A DNA stretch of 64,000 nt from Anaerolineae bacterium (GTDB taxonomy: Bacteria; Chloroflexota; Anaerolineae; Promineifilales; Promineifilaceae). The notes below the pieces were generated by a model. It saw only the letters and a list, made by a program, of their open reading frames with translations. It searched no databases and was not told where the DNA came from. Positions 17,368 through 25,378 of this stretch are shown here, in pieces (position 1 is the first letter of the stretch; the number at the start of each line of letters is the position of its first letter). Location: NCBI GenBank assembly GCA_023382655.1, contig JAHDWK010000022.1:62001-126000 (forward strand), written 5' to 3'. The position numbers and the translations under genes were made by a program.

Positions 17368-19626
17368 TTACGGACCGGGCGTACTTGTCACCAGCGGTGG
17401 CGGTTCCGTGGGGGGAGGCGGCGGCGGAGTGTCGGTGGGCCAGGCCAGGGTGGGGGTGGCAGTGGGCACGGTGGGGGCGGGCGGTACGGCCGTGCCCGTT
17501 TCCGTGGGTGTGGGGGTGACGGTGGGCGCGTTGGGGTCTTCCAGGTAGGCAATGGCCCGTCGTTCTCCTTCGGCCAATACGCCGCCTTCTTCCAAACGCA
17601 CCTGCCATTCATACCGCCCCGGTAACACCTGCAACCGGCTGCTGCCGGTAGTGAAAGCATCCGCCGTCAAGGTAACGGCGTAATACGTGCCGTGCGTGGG
17701 CTGGCTGAGTTCGGCAATGGGGAACGAGCCTTGTTGGGTGTGCAGATACAGCACAAAGCGTTGATTGCCCGTCAAGGCCATCGGCCAGTTCCAGGCATAG
17801 GTCACGGCCGTTGTCACCATCGCCTCGGTATTTTGGGCCGGCTCTTGCAGCCGTAGTACCGGGATGGGGCGTTCGGCAAATGGGCTGCCAAATTCGGCCG
17901 ACCAGTACCAGACGTTGGGTGCGTTGTAATCGGCAAAATAACCCACACCCACATCGGCCGCCGCCTCGTTGAGCAAAATCGCCCGGTGGCCGGGGCTGTT
18001 TACCCAAAACTCCACCGCCTGCCGCGCCTCTTCAAAACCCCAGGCCGTCGTTTCCCCGGCATAACCGCCGCCGTAGCCATGCCAGATAAAACGTTCGGCC
18101 GGCACCGAGCCATCGGAACCGGTGTGGGCGGTATAGCCATAAGCCGCCATGTCGGCGGCGTGGTTTTGGGCAGCAGCGTTCAGCGGCGAGACGTTGGTTA
18201 ACGGGGAACGGCCAAACTGCTGCCGCGCTTCGTTGATGTACAGGAATAACTGTTCCGTCGGCGGTGTGCCCGGTGTTATTTCTAATGGGGCCAGCGTAAA
18301 CGGCTGCGCCAGTTCTACCGGCGGCAGGTCTAAACCGGCGAGTGGGTCTTCGCCAACGGCCGTCAACCCCTCCCCACCTCCATTGGCAATATAGGGCAGG
18401 TACAGTTGCAACAGACCGGGATCTACATGAATCCAGCGCCCCATCTGTGTGGCCCCAAATTCATTCACGGCAATCATGGTGATGTAGTAGTCGCCGGTGC
18501 GGGTGTAGAGGTGATTGATGGTCGTGCCTTCGTGGTAACGGCCGTCGCCCATATCCCACTCAAACCGCTGCACCGAGGCGTCGCCAATCCCTTGCACGCT
18601 AAACCACTGCCCGGCAGGGATGCTCTCCGGCGCAACCATGTCCGCCATCGGCGTCTGCCCCACCGTCACCGGCCAATAGGCGTCCGATTGGCCGTATTGA
18701 TTCCACACCCGCAAATGTACCTGGTAGGTGCCCAGGCCATTGTATTGATGCTGGGGATTGGCTTCCGTGCTGGTGACGCCGTCGCCAAAGTCCCAGGCGT
18801 ATTGCAGCGGCTGCACTCCACCGCTTTGGCTGATAAAGGTGACGGTTTGGCCCACGCCGGGTGTCATATCATCCAGCGTAAATTGGGCAGCGGGATGGGG
18901 CACAACGGTAAGGAGCCGGGTTTGCCCGGCCGTGCCAATGGGGTTGCTGGCCTGCAATTTCACTTCATACTGACCGGGCTGGGAGAAGAGAATGACGGGA
19001 TCGATGACTTTGAGGACACGGCCGTCGCCCAAATCCCACTCCTGGCTAAACGGGCCAGAGCCGCTCAATTGGGCGCGTAGCTGGAAAGGCTGCCCCACCG
19101 ACACTTGCGGTGGGCTGAGGATGTCGTTGATCTGCGGCGGAATACCAGCCCAAAACGGAGCGGTAATGGTTTCTTCGGCGTTGTTGAATTTGAGTACGGC
19201 CGTGACTGCCTGCTCCGGGTTTTGCACATCGGCCGTTTCCACCCGCAGCGGTAGGCTGATTTGGGCAATGTCACCCGGCGGTACCACCGGCAGCCAGATC
19301 AGGCTGCGGCTCTGCACATTCACCGTCACCCCCGCCGGTAGCAGCCCATCGGCCAGCGCCACCCCCGCCGGTAATTGGAAAACGACTTCGGGTGCGGCCG
19401 TTTGTGTGTCTACATTCGTCAGTATAGCTTGAAGCTGTAACGGCGTCCCCGGCTGGCTAAACGGTGGCGACAACGACACCTGCAACTGCAACGAATCGCT
19501 GACCTGCGCCAGCCCACTGACTACTAACACCTGGGCAGCCATCGGCTGCCGGCTGCTGGCCCAGATTCCCAGTCCCACCAGCAGCACCATTCCCACGGCG
19601 AGCAATCGAAAACGGCGTCTTATCAC
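17368..19626 (-). CDS. Secreted PKD-domain protein with CAP/SCP domain
   Basis: 752 residues. It opens with a signal peptide (RLLAVGMVLLVGLGIWASS). A DUF11-like N-terminal region is followed by three PKD-type repeats whose cores are EWDLGDGRVLKV, YAWDFGDGVTST and FEWDMGDGRYHE, then an LYLPYIANGG motif. Residues about 455-590 form a CAP/SCP domain (LFLYINEARQQFGRSPL, AAQNHAADMA, GETTAWGFEEARQAVEFWV-NSPGHRAILL). The C-terminus is a Thr/Pro-rich stalk. PKD domains usually mediate surface or glycan interactions, and CAP domains occur in many extracellular proteins. It is likely exported; its substrate is unknown. Confidence 0.88.
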   Translation of the reverse strand: MIRRRFRLLAVGMVLLVGLGIWASSRQPMAAQVLVVSGLAQVSDSLQLQVSLSPPFSQPGTPLQLQAILTNVDTQTAAPEVVFQLPAGVALADGLLPAGVTVNVQSRSLIWLPVVPPGDIAQISLPLRVETADVQNPEQAVTAVLKFNNAEETITAPFWAGIPPQINDILSPPQVSVGQPFQLRAQLSGSGPFSQEWDLGDGRVLKVIDPVILFSQPGQYEVKLQASNPIGTAGQTRLLTVVPHPAAQFTLDDMTPGVGQTVTFISQSGGVQPLQYAWDFGDGVTSTEANPQHQYNGLGTYQVHLRVWNQYGQSDAYWPVTVGQTPMADMVAPESIPAGQWFSVQGIGDASVQRFEWDMGDGRYHEGTTINHLYTRTGDYYITMIAVNEFGATQMGRWIHVDPGLLQLYLPYIANGGGEGLTAVGEDPLAGLDLPPVELAQPFTLAPLEITPGTPPTEQLFLYINEARQQFGRSPLTNVSPLNAAAQNHAADMAAYGYTAHTGSDGSVPAERFIWHGYGGGYAGETTAWGFEEARQAVEFWVNSPGHRAILLNEAAADVGVGYFADYNAPNVWYWSAEFGSPFAERPIPVLRLQEPAQNTEAMVTTAVTYAWNWPMALTGNQRFVLYLHTQQGSFPIAELSQPTHGTYYAVTLTADAFTTGSSRLQVLPGRYEWQVRLEEGGVLAEGERRAIAYLEDPNAPTVTPTPTETGTAVPPAPTVPTATPTLAWPTDTPPPPPPTEPPPLVTSTPGP

Positions 19627-19728
19627 GCGGGCAGTTTATCAGAATCCCGGCAGGGGAACAAGCGAGGGGATAATGAGGTGAAGGGGAGATGGTAGATTAC
19701 TATGCGGATACCCACAAATCATTCAAAA

Positions 19729-20160
19729 CTACACCGTGTATCGTCTGTTCCAACTGTCCGGGAAAGTGAGATTATTCGCGTACACAAAACGAATAAGTTG
19801 TCCATGGTGTTGAACCTCATGTTCAAGGAGTCCAAAGGCAAGTTCAAGTTGGATATCGGCCAGGTTGGCAAAGTTGAGGTCGCATAAATCTTTGTGCGTC
19901 GCTTCCAGGGCAGCAAGTACAGATGCCTTTACACGCGGCGTTGTAAGGCTGCACGAAAATCCCTTCCAACCACCGGCTACAATCCCGCTGATATAACTTT
20001 CGCGTGCGCCAACGATACACCAGAGCTGACCCGCCATTCGGTTGGATGGTAATTTTGGTAAATCCAAACCCAGCGCAGTCTCATCAAGATGCGTGACCAG
20101 GTCATGTGTCAGCTTAAATGAGTGATCCAAATGAGCTTTTAGTTTCTGATTCACAATCAT
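19729..20160 (-). CDS. DinB-superfamily protein
   Basis: 143 residues. The helical-bundle pattern of the DinB/DUF664 superfamily is visible: an N-terminal helix with KLTHDLVTHLDETAL, a central QLWCIVGARESYISGI, and a C-terminal HEVQHHGQLIRFVYANN, where the His residues match the usual metal-binding position. Members are often thiol-dependent or metal-dependent transferases of unknown substrate. It has no obvious operon partner; PPK2 lies 40 bp downstream on the same strand. Confidence 0.7.
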   Translation of the reverse strand: MIVNQKLKAHLDHSFKLTHDLVTHLDETALGLDLPKLPSNRMAGQLWCIVGARESYISGIVAGGWKGFSCSLTTPRVKASVLAALEATHKDLCDLNFANLADIQLELAFGLLEHEVQHHGQLIRFVYANNLTFPDSWNRRYTV

Positions 20161-20200
20161 CCCAGCTGTTTCACCTCACCCTTTGAGAGAAGGGCCGTGG

Positions 20201-21100
20201 CTACATTTCTGCTTCGGCCTCAATCTGCTGTTTCACGGCCGTCAACTCTGCCATCTTCTCTTCACTTACCACCGGCAAGGGCAGGTGCAGTTCCTGAATC
20301 CGGGCGGTGATAATGTCGGCCACGCAAGCGCGCATGAACCATTTGTGGTCGGCCGGGATCACATACCAGGGGGCCGTCTCCGTACTTGTTGCCCGCAGCA
20401 TCTCCTCATATGCCTGTTGGTATTCGTCCCAATACTGCCGTTCGTGGTAATCCCCTACGGCAAATTTCCACTGTTTCGCCGGGTCATTTAGCCGGTCTAA
20501 AAAGCGCTGCCGCTGCTCCTCTTTAGAGACGTTCAGGAAAAATTTGAGGACGAGCGTGTCCATATGGGACACCATCGTCTCAAACTCATTGATCTCCTGG
20601 TAGCGCGCCCGCCATACTTTGTCCAGGCTGGCATTGTGCAAACGTTGGGGCCGCCACTGACTATATAAAAAATTGGGATGCACCCGCACCACCAGCACCT
20701 CTTCGTAATAGGAACGGTTAAAAATGGCAATACGGCCGTGTTCCGGCAACTTCCGCATCGGCCGCATCAAAAAGTGGTGCTTGCGCTCCTCGTCCGTCGG
20801 CGCTCTAAAGCTGGTCACATCCACCCCCTGCGGATTCACGCCGGACATGACGTGTTTGATCGTGCCGTCCTTACCCGCGGCATCCAACGCCTGAAAGATG
20901 AGCAGCACCGCATACTGCCCACTGGCCCAGATGAGTTCCTGCGCCACTGCCAGTTCTGTCACGTCTTCCAGCAACGCCTCTTTCGCTTCCTTCTTGCTGG
21001 CAAACCCGGCCGTATACCCCGGATCATAATCCACCAACTTGATCTTCTTCCCCGGCGGCACGATAAACGGTGCATGATCCAGACGATGTTTTTCAGCCAT
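20201..21100 (-). CDS. Polyphosphate kinase 2 family protein
   Basis: 299 residues, the length of class I PPK2 enzymes. The Walker A segment is LLIFQALDAAGKDGTIKHVM, the lid and arginine region is FRAPTDEERKHHFLMRPMR, and IAIFNRSYYEEVLVVRVHP is the conserved family motif; KFAVGDYHERQYWDEYQQAY and PWYVIPADHKWFMR complete the fold. It transfers phosphate between polyphosphate and nucleotides (direction and base specificity not determinable). Cytoplasmic. The downstream gene on the same strand is the DinB-like protein. Confidence 0.92.
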   Translation of the reverse strand: MAEKHRLDHAPFIVPPGKKIKLVDYDPGYTAGFASKKEAKEALLEDVTELAVAQELIWASGQYAVLLIFQALDAAGKDGTIKHVMSGVNPQGVDVTSFRAPTDEERKHHFLMRPMRKLPEHGRIAIFNRSYYEEVLVVRVHPNFLYSQWRPQRLHNASLDKVWRARYQEINEFETMVSHMDTLVLKFFLNVSKEEQRQRFLDRLNDPAKQWKFAVGDYHERQYWDEYQQAYEEMLRATSTETAPWYVIPADHKWFMRACVADIITARIQELHLPLPVVSEEKMAELTAVKQQIEAEAEM

Positions 21101-21123
21101 ACCAAACCTCCCTCTCCATGTTC

Positions 21124-21170
21124 GTAGTAGGCAATTTATTGCCTACTTGCGGCGATAAATCGCCTACTAC
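21124..21170. repeat. Word-palindrome element (GTAGTAGGCAATTTATTGCC type)
   Basis: GTAGTAGGCA...TTGCCTAC, then GGCGATAAATCGCCTACTAC: nested inverted repeats with arms GTAGTAGGC and GCCTACTAC. Its right half is nearly identical to the right half of the element at 47988-48037 (GGCGACAAATCGCCTGCTAC), one of the few pairs with shared sequence. It lies between the PPK2 start and the fusion gene stop. Confidence 0.7.
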
Positions 21171-21176
21171 AAACGG

Positions 21177-24100
21177 TTATTTCTTCTTCGACGGAAAGCG
21201 CGTCAGCACGGTGGCGGCGTCCGGCATGGGCAGCTTTGCGCCGGGTTTGATCTCTTTCGGCAGTGGGATTTCCCGTTTGCCGCCGCCCAACTGGTAAAGC
21301 CAAACGGCCGTGCCCGGCGCACTCATCGCCACCGGGACTAACGCCTGCCCCGACAGATAGCCCTCGCTGTCCAATGAACAACTTGTGACAGTGCCCACCA
21401 CTTTGCCCCGCGCATCCAGCACCGGGTCGCCGCTGTCTGGGCGGCGCACCCCCTTCTCATTCATACGGAAACGGGCCACCACGTGTTGGCGTGTCGCTTC
21501 ATGGGCAATAAAGGCCGCCCGCCCTACAAAAAACGGCTTCCACAGCTTCACATAGCTGCCAAAACCGGCATCCGCCGGGTTCAGCCCCAGGTCACCCACA
21601 AGTTCATGGCCGTAAAGCGGCAGCCCCGCCTCTGTGCGCAGACTGTCCCGCGCCGCCAGACCACAAGGCTTCACGCCCCACGGCTCACCCATCTGCAAAA
21701 TGGCCTCCCACAACTGCGGCGCTTTGTCAGGATGCACAAACAGTTCATAGGCCACCCGCTCGCCGGTATAGCCGGTGCGAGAAATGATGGCGTCCATACC
21801 CGCCAGAGTGCCCTGAGTCAGACGTGCCCAGCCCAACCCCTTGATGCGCTTTTTCAGTTCGGCGTCATCGGCCAGCGCCAGCAGCACATCCAGCGATTTG
21901 GGGCCTTGCAGGGGCACATCCACGCGCTGTTCGTCGCCCCACTGCGGGTCACGCAGGTTGCGCAGGGTGACGGGATGTTGGATGCGGGCATACGGCCGTG
22001 CGGCGTCAATCATTACCCGGCCTTCATTTACGGCCGTCAACCACGCCCAATTCTTGTCGTTATTCGAGGCATTCACCACCAGCATAAAATGCTCGGCCCC
22101 CAGCCGATACACCAGCAAATCATCAATCACTGCACCATCGGGCAGCAGCAGGTAGGTGTAATGGGACTCGCCCACCGCCAATGTACTGACATCATTTGTC
22201 ATCACCGTATTCAAAAACTCAACCACATGCGACCCGGCGGCGTCAAACACACCCATATGGGTGGCATCAAAGAGACCGGCAGCGGTACGCACGGCCGCGT
22301 GCTCCTCTCCCACCGACGTTTCATACCGCACCGGCATCTCATATCCGGCAAAGGGCACAATACGGCCGCCCAACTTCACATGCGTCTCGTACAGCGTGGT
22401 GCGCTTCAAGGGTGGGTCGGCCGGTTCCTCCCAGGTGAATGCGGGCAGCGGTTCGCCGCCCGTGCGGTTCGCTATGCCTACAAAAAACGGCTTGCTGTCA
22501 GCAAAGGGGGCTACGCCAGCCACGCTGCGCGACTGATGCGCCTTTGCTACCGGCTCAGTCAGTTCATCCTCCGGTGCGAACGGCAGCCGGAATACGGCTA
22601 CCGGCCCATCCAATTTGGCGTACAAATCGCCAAAATCCACGTACCCATCAGACAGTGCCGCCAACCAATCCCAGGCCAGAATCGCCACTGCCTCATCATC
22701 CAGTTGCAGGTGGTAGGTATCCTCAGTCAGACGATACAGCACGGCATCGTGATCCAGGCCAGGGCCAAAAATATGCGTCGGTTGCGAGGCACCCACCGCC
22801 AGCCCGGACACATCGCTGGTAAGCGCATGGTTGAGTAGTTGTGGCGCGGCTGCGCCGCGAATTTCGACGACCGTGCCGATTAACGGCCGTCCGCCCACTC
22901 CTCTCAGCTCTTGCACTATCGCCCGCCCTTTTTGCAACGCAGCAAAATCCACCTTCGCCCGCAGTTGCGTTTTGCCACCCATGGCCAGGTAACTGAACGG
23001 CTTGCACCCCTTCAGCACCGTGGCAATTGCCTCTGCCAGCCGGTCAACTTCCGCGTCGCCAAACCCAAGCTGGCTGATCCACACCGTGCCTATGCGCAGG
23101 CCAGTGGGGTTCAACGCGCCCACATCCCCCGGAATGGTGTTCCGGTTCAACACAATTCCCGCCAGATCCAAAATCCGCGCCGCCATATCGGCCGAGAGAT
23201 GGACCCCGTTGTGGGTCACGCTTTTCGTATCTACCAGTAACAAATGGGTCTCGGAGCCGCCACCGACAATGCGGAAACCATGTTCGGCCAGCTTTTGCGC
23301 CAGCCGCTGCGCGTTGTCCACAATACGCTGCTGCAAGGTGCGGAACTGCTCCGTTTGCGCCAGTTTCAAGGCCACGCCCAGCGCGGCAATGGTGTTCAGG
23401 TGTGGCCCACCCTGCTCGCCGGGGAAAACAGCGCGGTCAATTTTCGGGGCCAAATCCTTGCGATGAGTCAAAATCATCGCCCCACGCGGCCCGCACAGGC
23501 TCTTGTGTGTGGTGGTCATCACCACATCGGCAATGCCTATAGGCGACGGATGCACCCCCGCCGCTACCAGCCCGGAGATGTGCGAAATATCCGCCAGCAA
23601 GTACGCACCCACCTTGTCACAAATCGCCCGGAAACGCGCCCAATCCACGATCATGGGGTACGCCGAAAACCCGGCGACGATGATTTGTGGTTTTGTTTCC
23701 AGAGCGCGGCGCTCGATGTCATCGTAGTCCAGCAGTTCGGTGTGGGGGTCTACAAAGTATTGCACGCCATTGTAATGTTTGCCGGAGCGGTTGATTTTGG
23801 TGCCATGTGACAAATGTCCACCGTCGTTCAAATTCAGCCCCATGATGGTGTCGCCGGGCAGCAAAAGGGCGGTGTAAACGGCGCTGTTGGCGGGTGCGCC
23901 GCTGAGCGGCTGCACATTGACGTACAGGTTGTCGGCGCTCACGCCATTGGCAGCAAATAGTTCGGCGGCGCGGCGGCGGGTGAGCGCTTCCAGCAAATCG
24001 GCGTATTCCACCCCTTTGTAATAACGGGGGTCGCTGTAACGGCGATAGTGCGCCAGTTCTAGCGGCACATCCATGATCTCCGCTTCACGCTGGCAGCGGC

Positions 24101-24299
24101 TCTCTTCGCGAGGGTAGCCTTCGGCGTAAATGTTGGCAAAGGTGCTGCTCACGGCCGTGCGCACCGCATCCGGCGCGGCGCTCTCACTGGCAATCAGGAT
24201 GATGGTACTCTCCTGCCGCCGGTCTTCTGCTTCTAAAATGTGGTTCAGTTCTGGGTCTAGCTCTTCGAGGTCACCTCGAAAAATAAAATCTGGGGACAT
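21177..24299 (-). CDS. Fusion of serine hydroxymethyltransferase and glycine-cleavage T protein
   Basis: 1040 residues in one uninterrupted frame. Residues 1-435 are a complete SHMT: SGAPANSAVYTALL, LADISHISGLVAAG and the PLP-lysine motif VVMTTTHKSLCGPRGA (Lys about 266). Residues 632-1030 are a complete GcvT aminomethyltransferase: TTLYETHVKLGGRIVPFAGY, MTNDVSTLAVGESHYTYLL, GARDS-type LAARDSLRTEAGLPLYGHEL. Between them, residues about 470-615 (LLNHALTSDVSGLAVGASQP...AVLYRLTEDTYHLQL, then SKPFFVG) look like a shortened second GcvT copy. SHMT and GcvT both handle 5,10-methylene-tetrahydrofolate, so the fusion would couple glycine cleavage to serine synthesis. No separate gcvH/gcvP lies in the window. 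Confidence 0.9.
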   Translation of the reverse strand: MSPDFIFRGDLEELDPELNHILEAEDRRQESTIILIASESAAPDAVRTAVSSTFANIYAEGYPREESRCQREAEIMDVPLELAHYRRYSDPRYYKGVEYADLLEALTRRRAAELFAANGVSADNLYVNVQPLSGAPANSAVYTALLLPGDTIMGLNLNDGGHLSHGTKINRSGKHYNGVQYFVDPHTELLDYDDIERRALETKPQIIVAGFSAYPMIVDWARFRAICDKVGAYLLADISHISGLVAAGVHPSPIGIADVVMTTTHKSLCGPRGAMILTHRKDLAPKIDRAVFPGEQGGPHLNTIAALGVALKLAQTEQFRTLQQRIVDNAQRLAQKLAEHGFRIVGGGSETHLLLVDTKSVTHNGVHLSADMAARILDLAGIVLNRNTIPGDVGALNPTGLRIGTVWISQLGFGDAEVDRLAEAIATVLKGCKPFSYLAMGGKTQLRAKVDFAALQKGRAIVQELRGVGGRPLIGTVVEIRGAAAPQLLNHALTSDVSGLAVGASQPTHIFGPGLDHDAVLYRLTEDTYHLQLDDEAVAILAWDWLAALSDGYVDFGDLYAKLDGPVAVFRLPFAPEDELTEPVAKAHQSRSVAGVAPFADSKPFFVGIANRTGGEPLPAFTWEEPADPPLKRTTLYETHVKLGGRIVPFAGYEMPVRYETSVGEEHAAVRTAAGLFDATHMGVFDAAGSHVVEFLNTVMTNDVSTLAVGESHYTYLLLPDGAVIDDLLVYRLGAEHFMLVVNASNNDKNWAWLTAVNEGRVMIDAARPYARIQHPVTLRNLRDPQWGDEQRVDVPLQGPKSLDVLLALADDAELKKRIKGLGWARLTQGTLAGMDAIISRTGYTGERVAYELFVHPDKAPQLWEAILQMGEPWGVKPCGLAARDSLRTEAGLPLYGHELVGDLGLNPADAGFGSYVKLWKPFFVGRAAFIAHEATRQHVVARFRMNEKGVRRPDSGDPVLDARGKVVGTVTSCSLDSEGYLSGQALVPVAMSAPGTAVWLYQLGGGKREIPLPKEIKPGAKLPMPDAATVLTRFPSKKK

Positions 24300-24455
24300 G
24301 ATATTTTCTCCGTTGGTAAATTTGACGCAGAGGCGCGGAGATGCAGAGATGGGAACAGGTCGCGCCGAAAGTTGTCAGATTTTAACAGGAATCGGAGGGA
24401 CTGCACGAATAGGACAAACAGAAACCCGGTTTCTAGGGAAAACCCGGTATCTTAT

Positions 24456-24884
24456 CTATTTGATCTCAAAACTGTGGGTCAGGTTAGTCACGCAGCGGAT
24501 GGTGGCGGCAACGGAGCAGTATTTTTCCTCGGACAGGGCGATGGCGCGTTCCACTTTTTGTGGGTCTAGCTCTTTCCCTTCCACAATGTAATGGAGATGA
24601 ATGTCGGTGAACATGTATGGTGGGTCTGCCAACTGTTTGCCCTCCACCTGTACATAGAGGTTGGTCAGCTTTTGCCGCTGCCGCTCCAGAATCATCACCA
24701 CATCATGCGAGGAACAGGAGGCCAGGCTCAATAGTAGCAGGTCAGACGGTTTGACCGCCTTCCACTCCTGCCATTCCGGGTCATCATCCGGCCAGGAACC
24801 GGCCATAATGACGTGACCGAAGGAGTCACGGCCGTAAAACAACTTGCTCTCTGGTCCCGCCCATTTCAAGGCTACATTACTCAT
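24456..24884 (-). CDS. OsmC/Ohr family protein
   Basis: 142 residues, typical for OsmC-like proteins. Visible features are the segment KPSDLLLLSLASCSSHDVVM, with the family's reactive Cys in the central helix, and EEKYCSVAATIRCVTNLTHS with the second conserved Cys. Members reduce organic hydroperoxides with cysteine redox chemistry, although this subgroup (YhfA-like) is less well studied. No signal peptide. It lies between the SHMT-GcvT fusion and a small membrane protein, with a word-palindrome element just upstream. Confidence 0.85.
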   Translation of the reverse strand: MSNVALKWAGPESKLFYGRDSFGHVIMAGSWPDDDPEWQEWKAVKPSDLLLLSLASCSSHDVVMILERQRQKLTNLYVQVEGKQLADPPYMFTDIHLHYIVEGKELDPQKVERAIALSEEKYCSVAATIRCVTNLTHSFEIK

Positions 24885-24899
24885 GATTGAACTCTCAAG

Positions 24900-24951
24900 T
24901 CAGTAAGCAGTGAGCAGTCTGCTTACTGCTTACCGCCCACTGCTTACTGAT
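24900..24951. repeat. Word-palindrome element (CAGTAAGCAGTGAGCAG type)
   Basis: Left half repeats AGTAAGCAGTGAGCAG; right half CTGCTTACTGCTTACCGCCCACTGCTTACTGA is its reverse complement. The TAA stop and last two codons (D-Q) of the small membrane protein at 24944 are read from it. It uses the same word family as the element at 25295. Confidence 0.75.
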
Positions 24952-25291
24952 CACACCCGCCTTCTCCCACCGGCAGCGCCGTGCCGGTGGTGGCGTCTAT
25001 ACATTGGCAAAAACTGACATTTTGGTTTGGGCCACGGCCTTCCCACAGCAGGTACGTAACGCTGGTTTTGGCACAGGTAGGTTGGCCGGGCAACGGCCGT
25101 GTCCACTCCACCCCCATGCCATCCGCATTCTCCTCCTGCACCATAAAAAAGCGCAGATGATTACGCGGATTGTTACCCACCTCAATCTGCCCATTCATCG
25201 CCAGTACAAAGGCAAAGGTGGGGAAACACATCACCATGACCCAGATGAAGATAAAAAGCAAATAGCCAAACCGCCGCAGCCATTTTTTCAT
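24944..25291 (-). CDS. Small single-pass membrane protein, unknown function
   Basis: 115 residues from the ATG at 25291 (MKKWLRRFGYLLFIFIWVMV). A longer frame from 25354 would be made of repeat-derived residues and is not chosen. A basic N-terminus precedes a hydrophobic segment of about 25 residues, followed by an outside domain with four Cys residues (TCAKTS, FCQCIDATTG, GGCDQ), which may be disulfide-bonded. I do not recognise a family. Both flanks are word-palindrome elements, and its last two residues and stop derive from one. Confidence 0.6.
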   Translation of the reverse strand: MKKWLRRFGYLLFIFIWVMVMCFPTFAFVLAMNGQIEVGNNPRNHLRFFMVQEENADGMGVEWTRPLPGQPTCAKTSVTYLLWEGRGPNQNVSFCQCIDATTGTALPVGEGGCDQ

Positions 25292-25294
25292 AAT

Positions 25295-25376
25295 GAGCAG
25301 TGAACAGTGGGCAGTTAGCAGTGAGCGGTAAGGAGTGAGCAACCTACTGCTCACCGCTCACTGCTCACCGCTAACT
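25295..25376. repeat. Word-palindrome element (GAGCAGTGAACAGTGGGCAG type)
   Basis: Left half: four to five copies of AGCAGTGA / ACAGTGGG / AGCAGTTA. Right half: CTACTGCTCACCGCTCACTGCTCACCGCTAAC, the reverse-complement words. It begins 4 bp after the start codon side of the small membrane protein and ends 3 bp from the stop of the phosphorylase. Confidence 0.75.
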
Positions 25377-25378
25377 AT

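Noticed and set aside
21483..22838. 451-codon plus-strand frame opposite the SHMT-GcvT fusion
   Set aside because: It is antisense to a strongly supported coding region, its translation is Arg/His/Gln-rich without family motifs, and long antisense frames are expected in GC-rich genes.
24300..24455. Glycine riboswitch upstream of the SHMT-GcvT gene
   Set aside because: The 156-bp gap contains only short repetitive words (GACGCAGAGGCGCGGAGATG, GAAACCCGGTTTC) and no tandem aptamer-like conserved core that I can recognise.
25292..25354. N-terminal extension of the small membrane protein
   Set aside because: The added residues come from the AGCAGTGA word element; the ATG at 25291 opens a normal basic N-terminus plus membrane helix.
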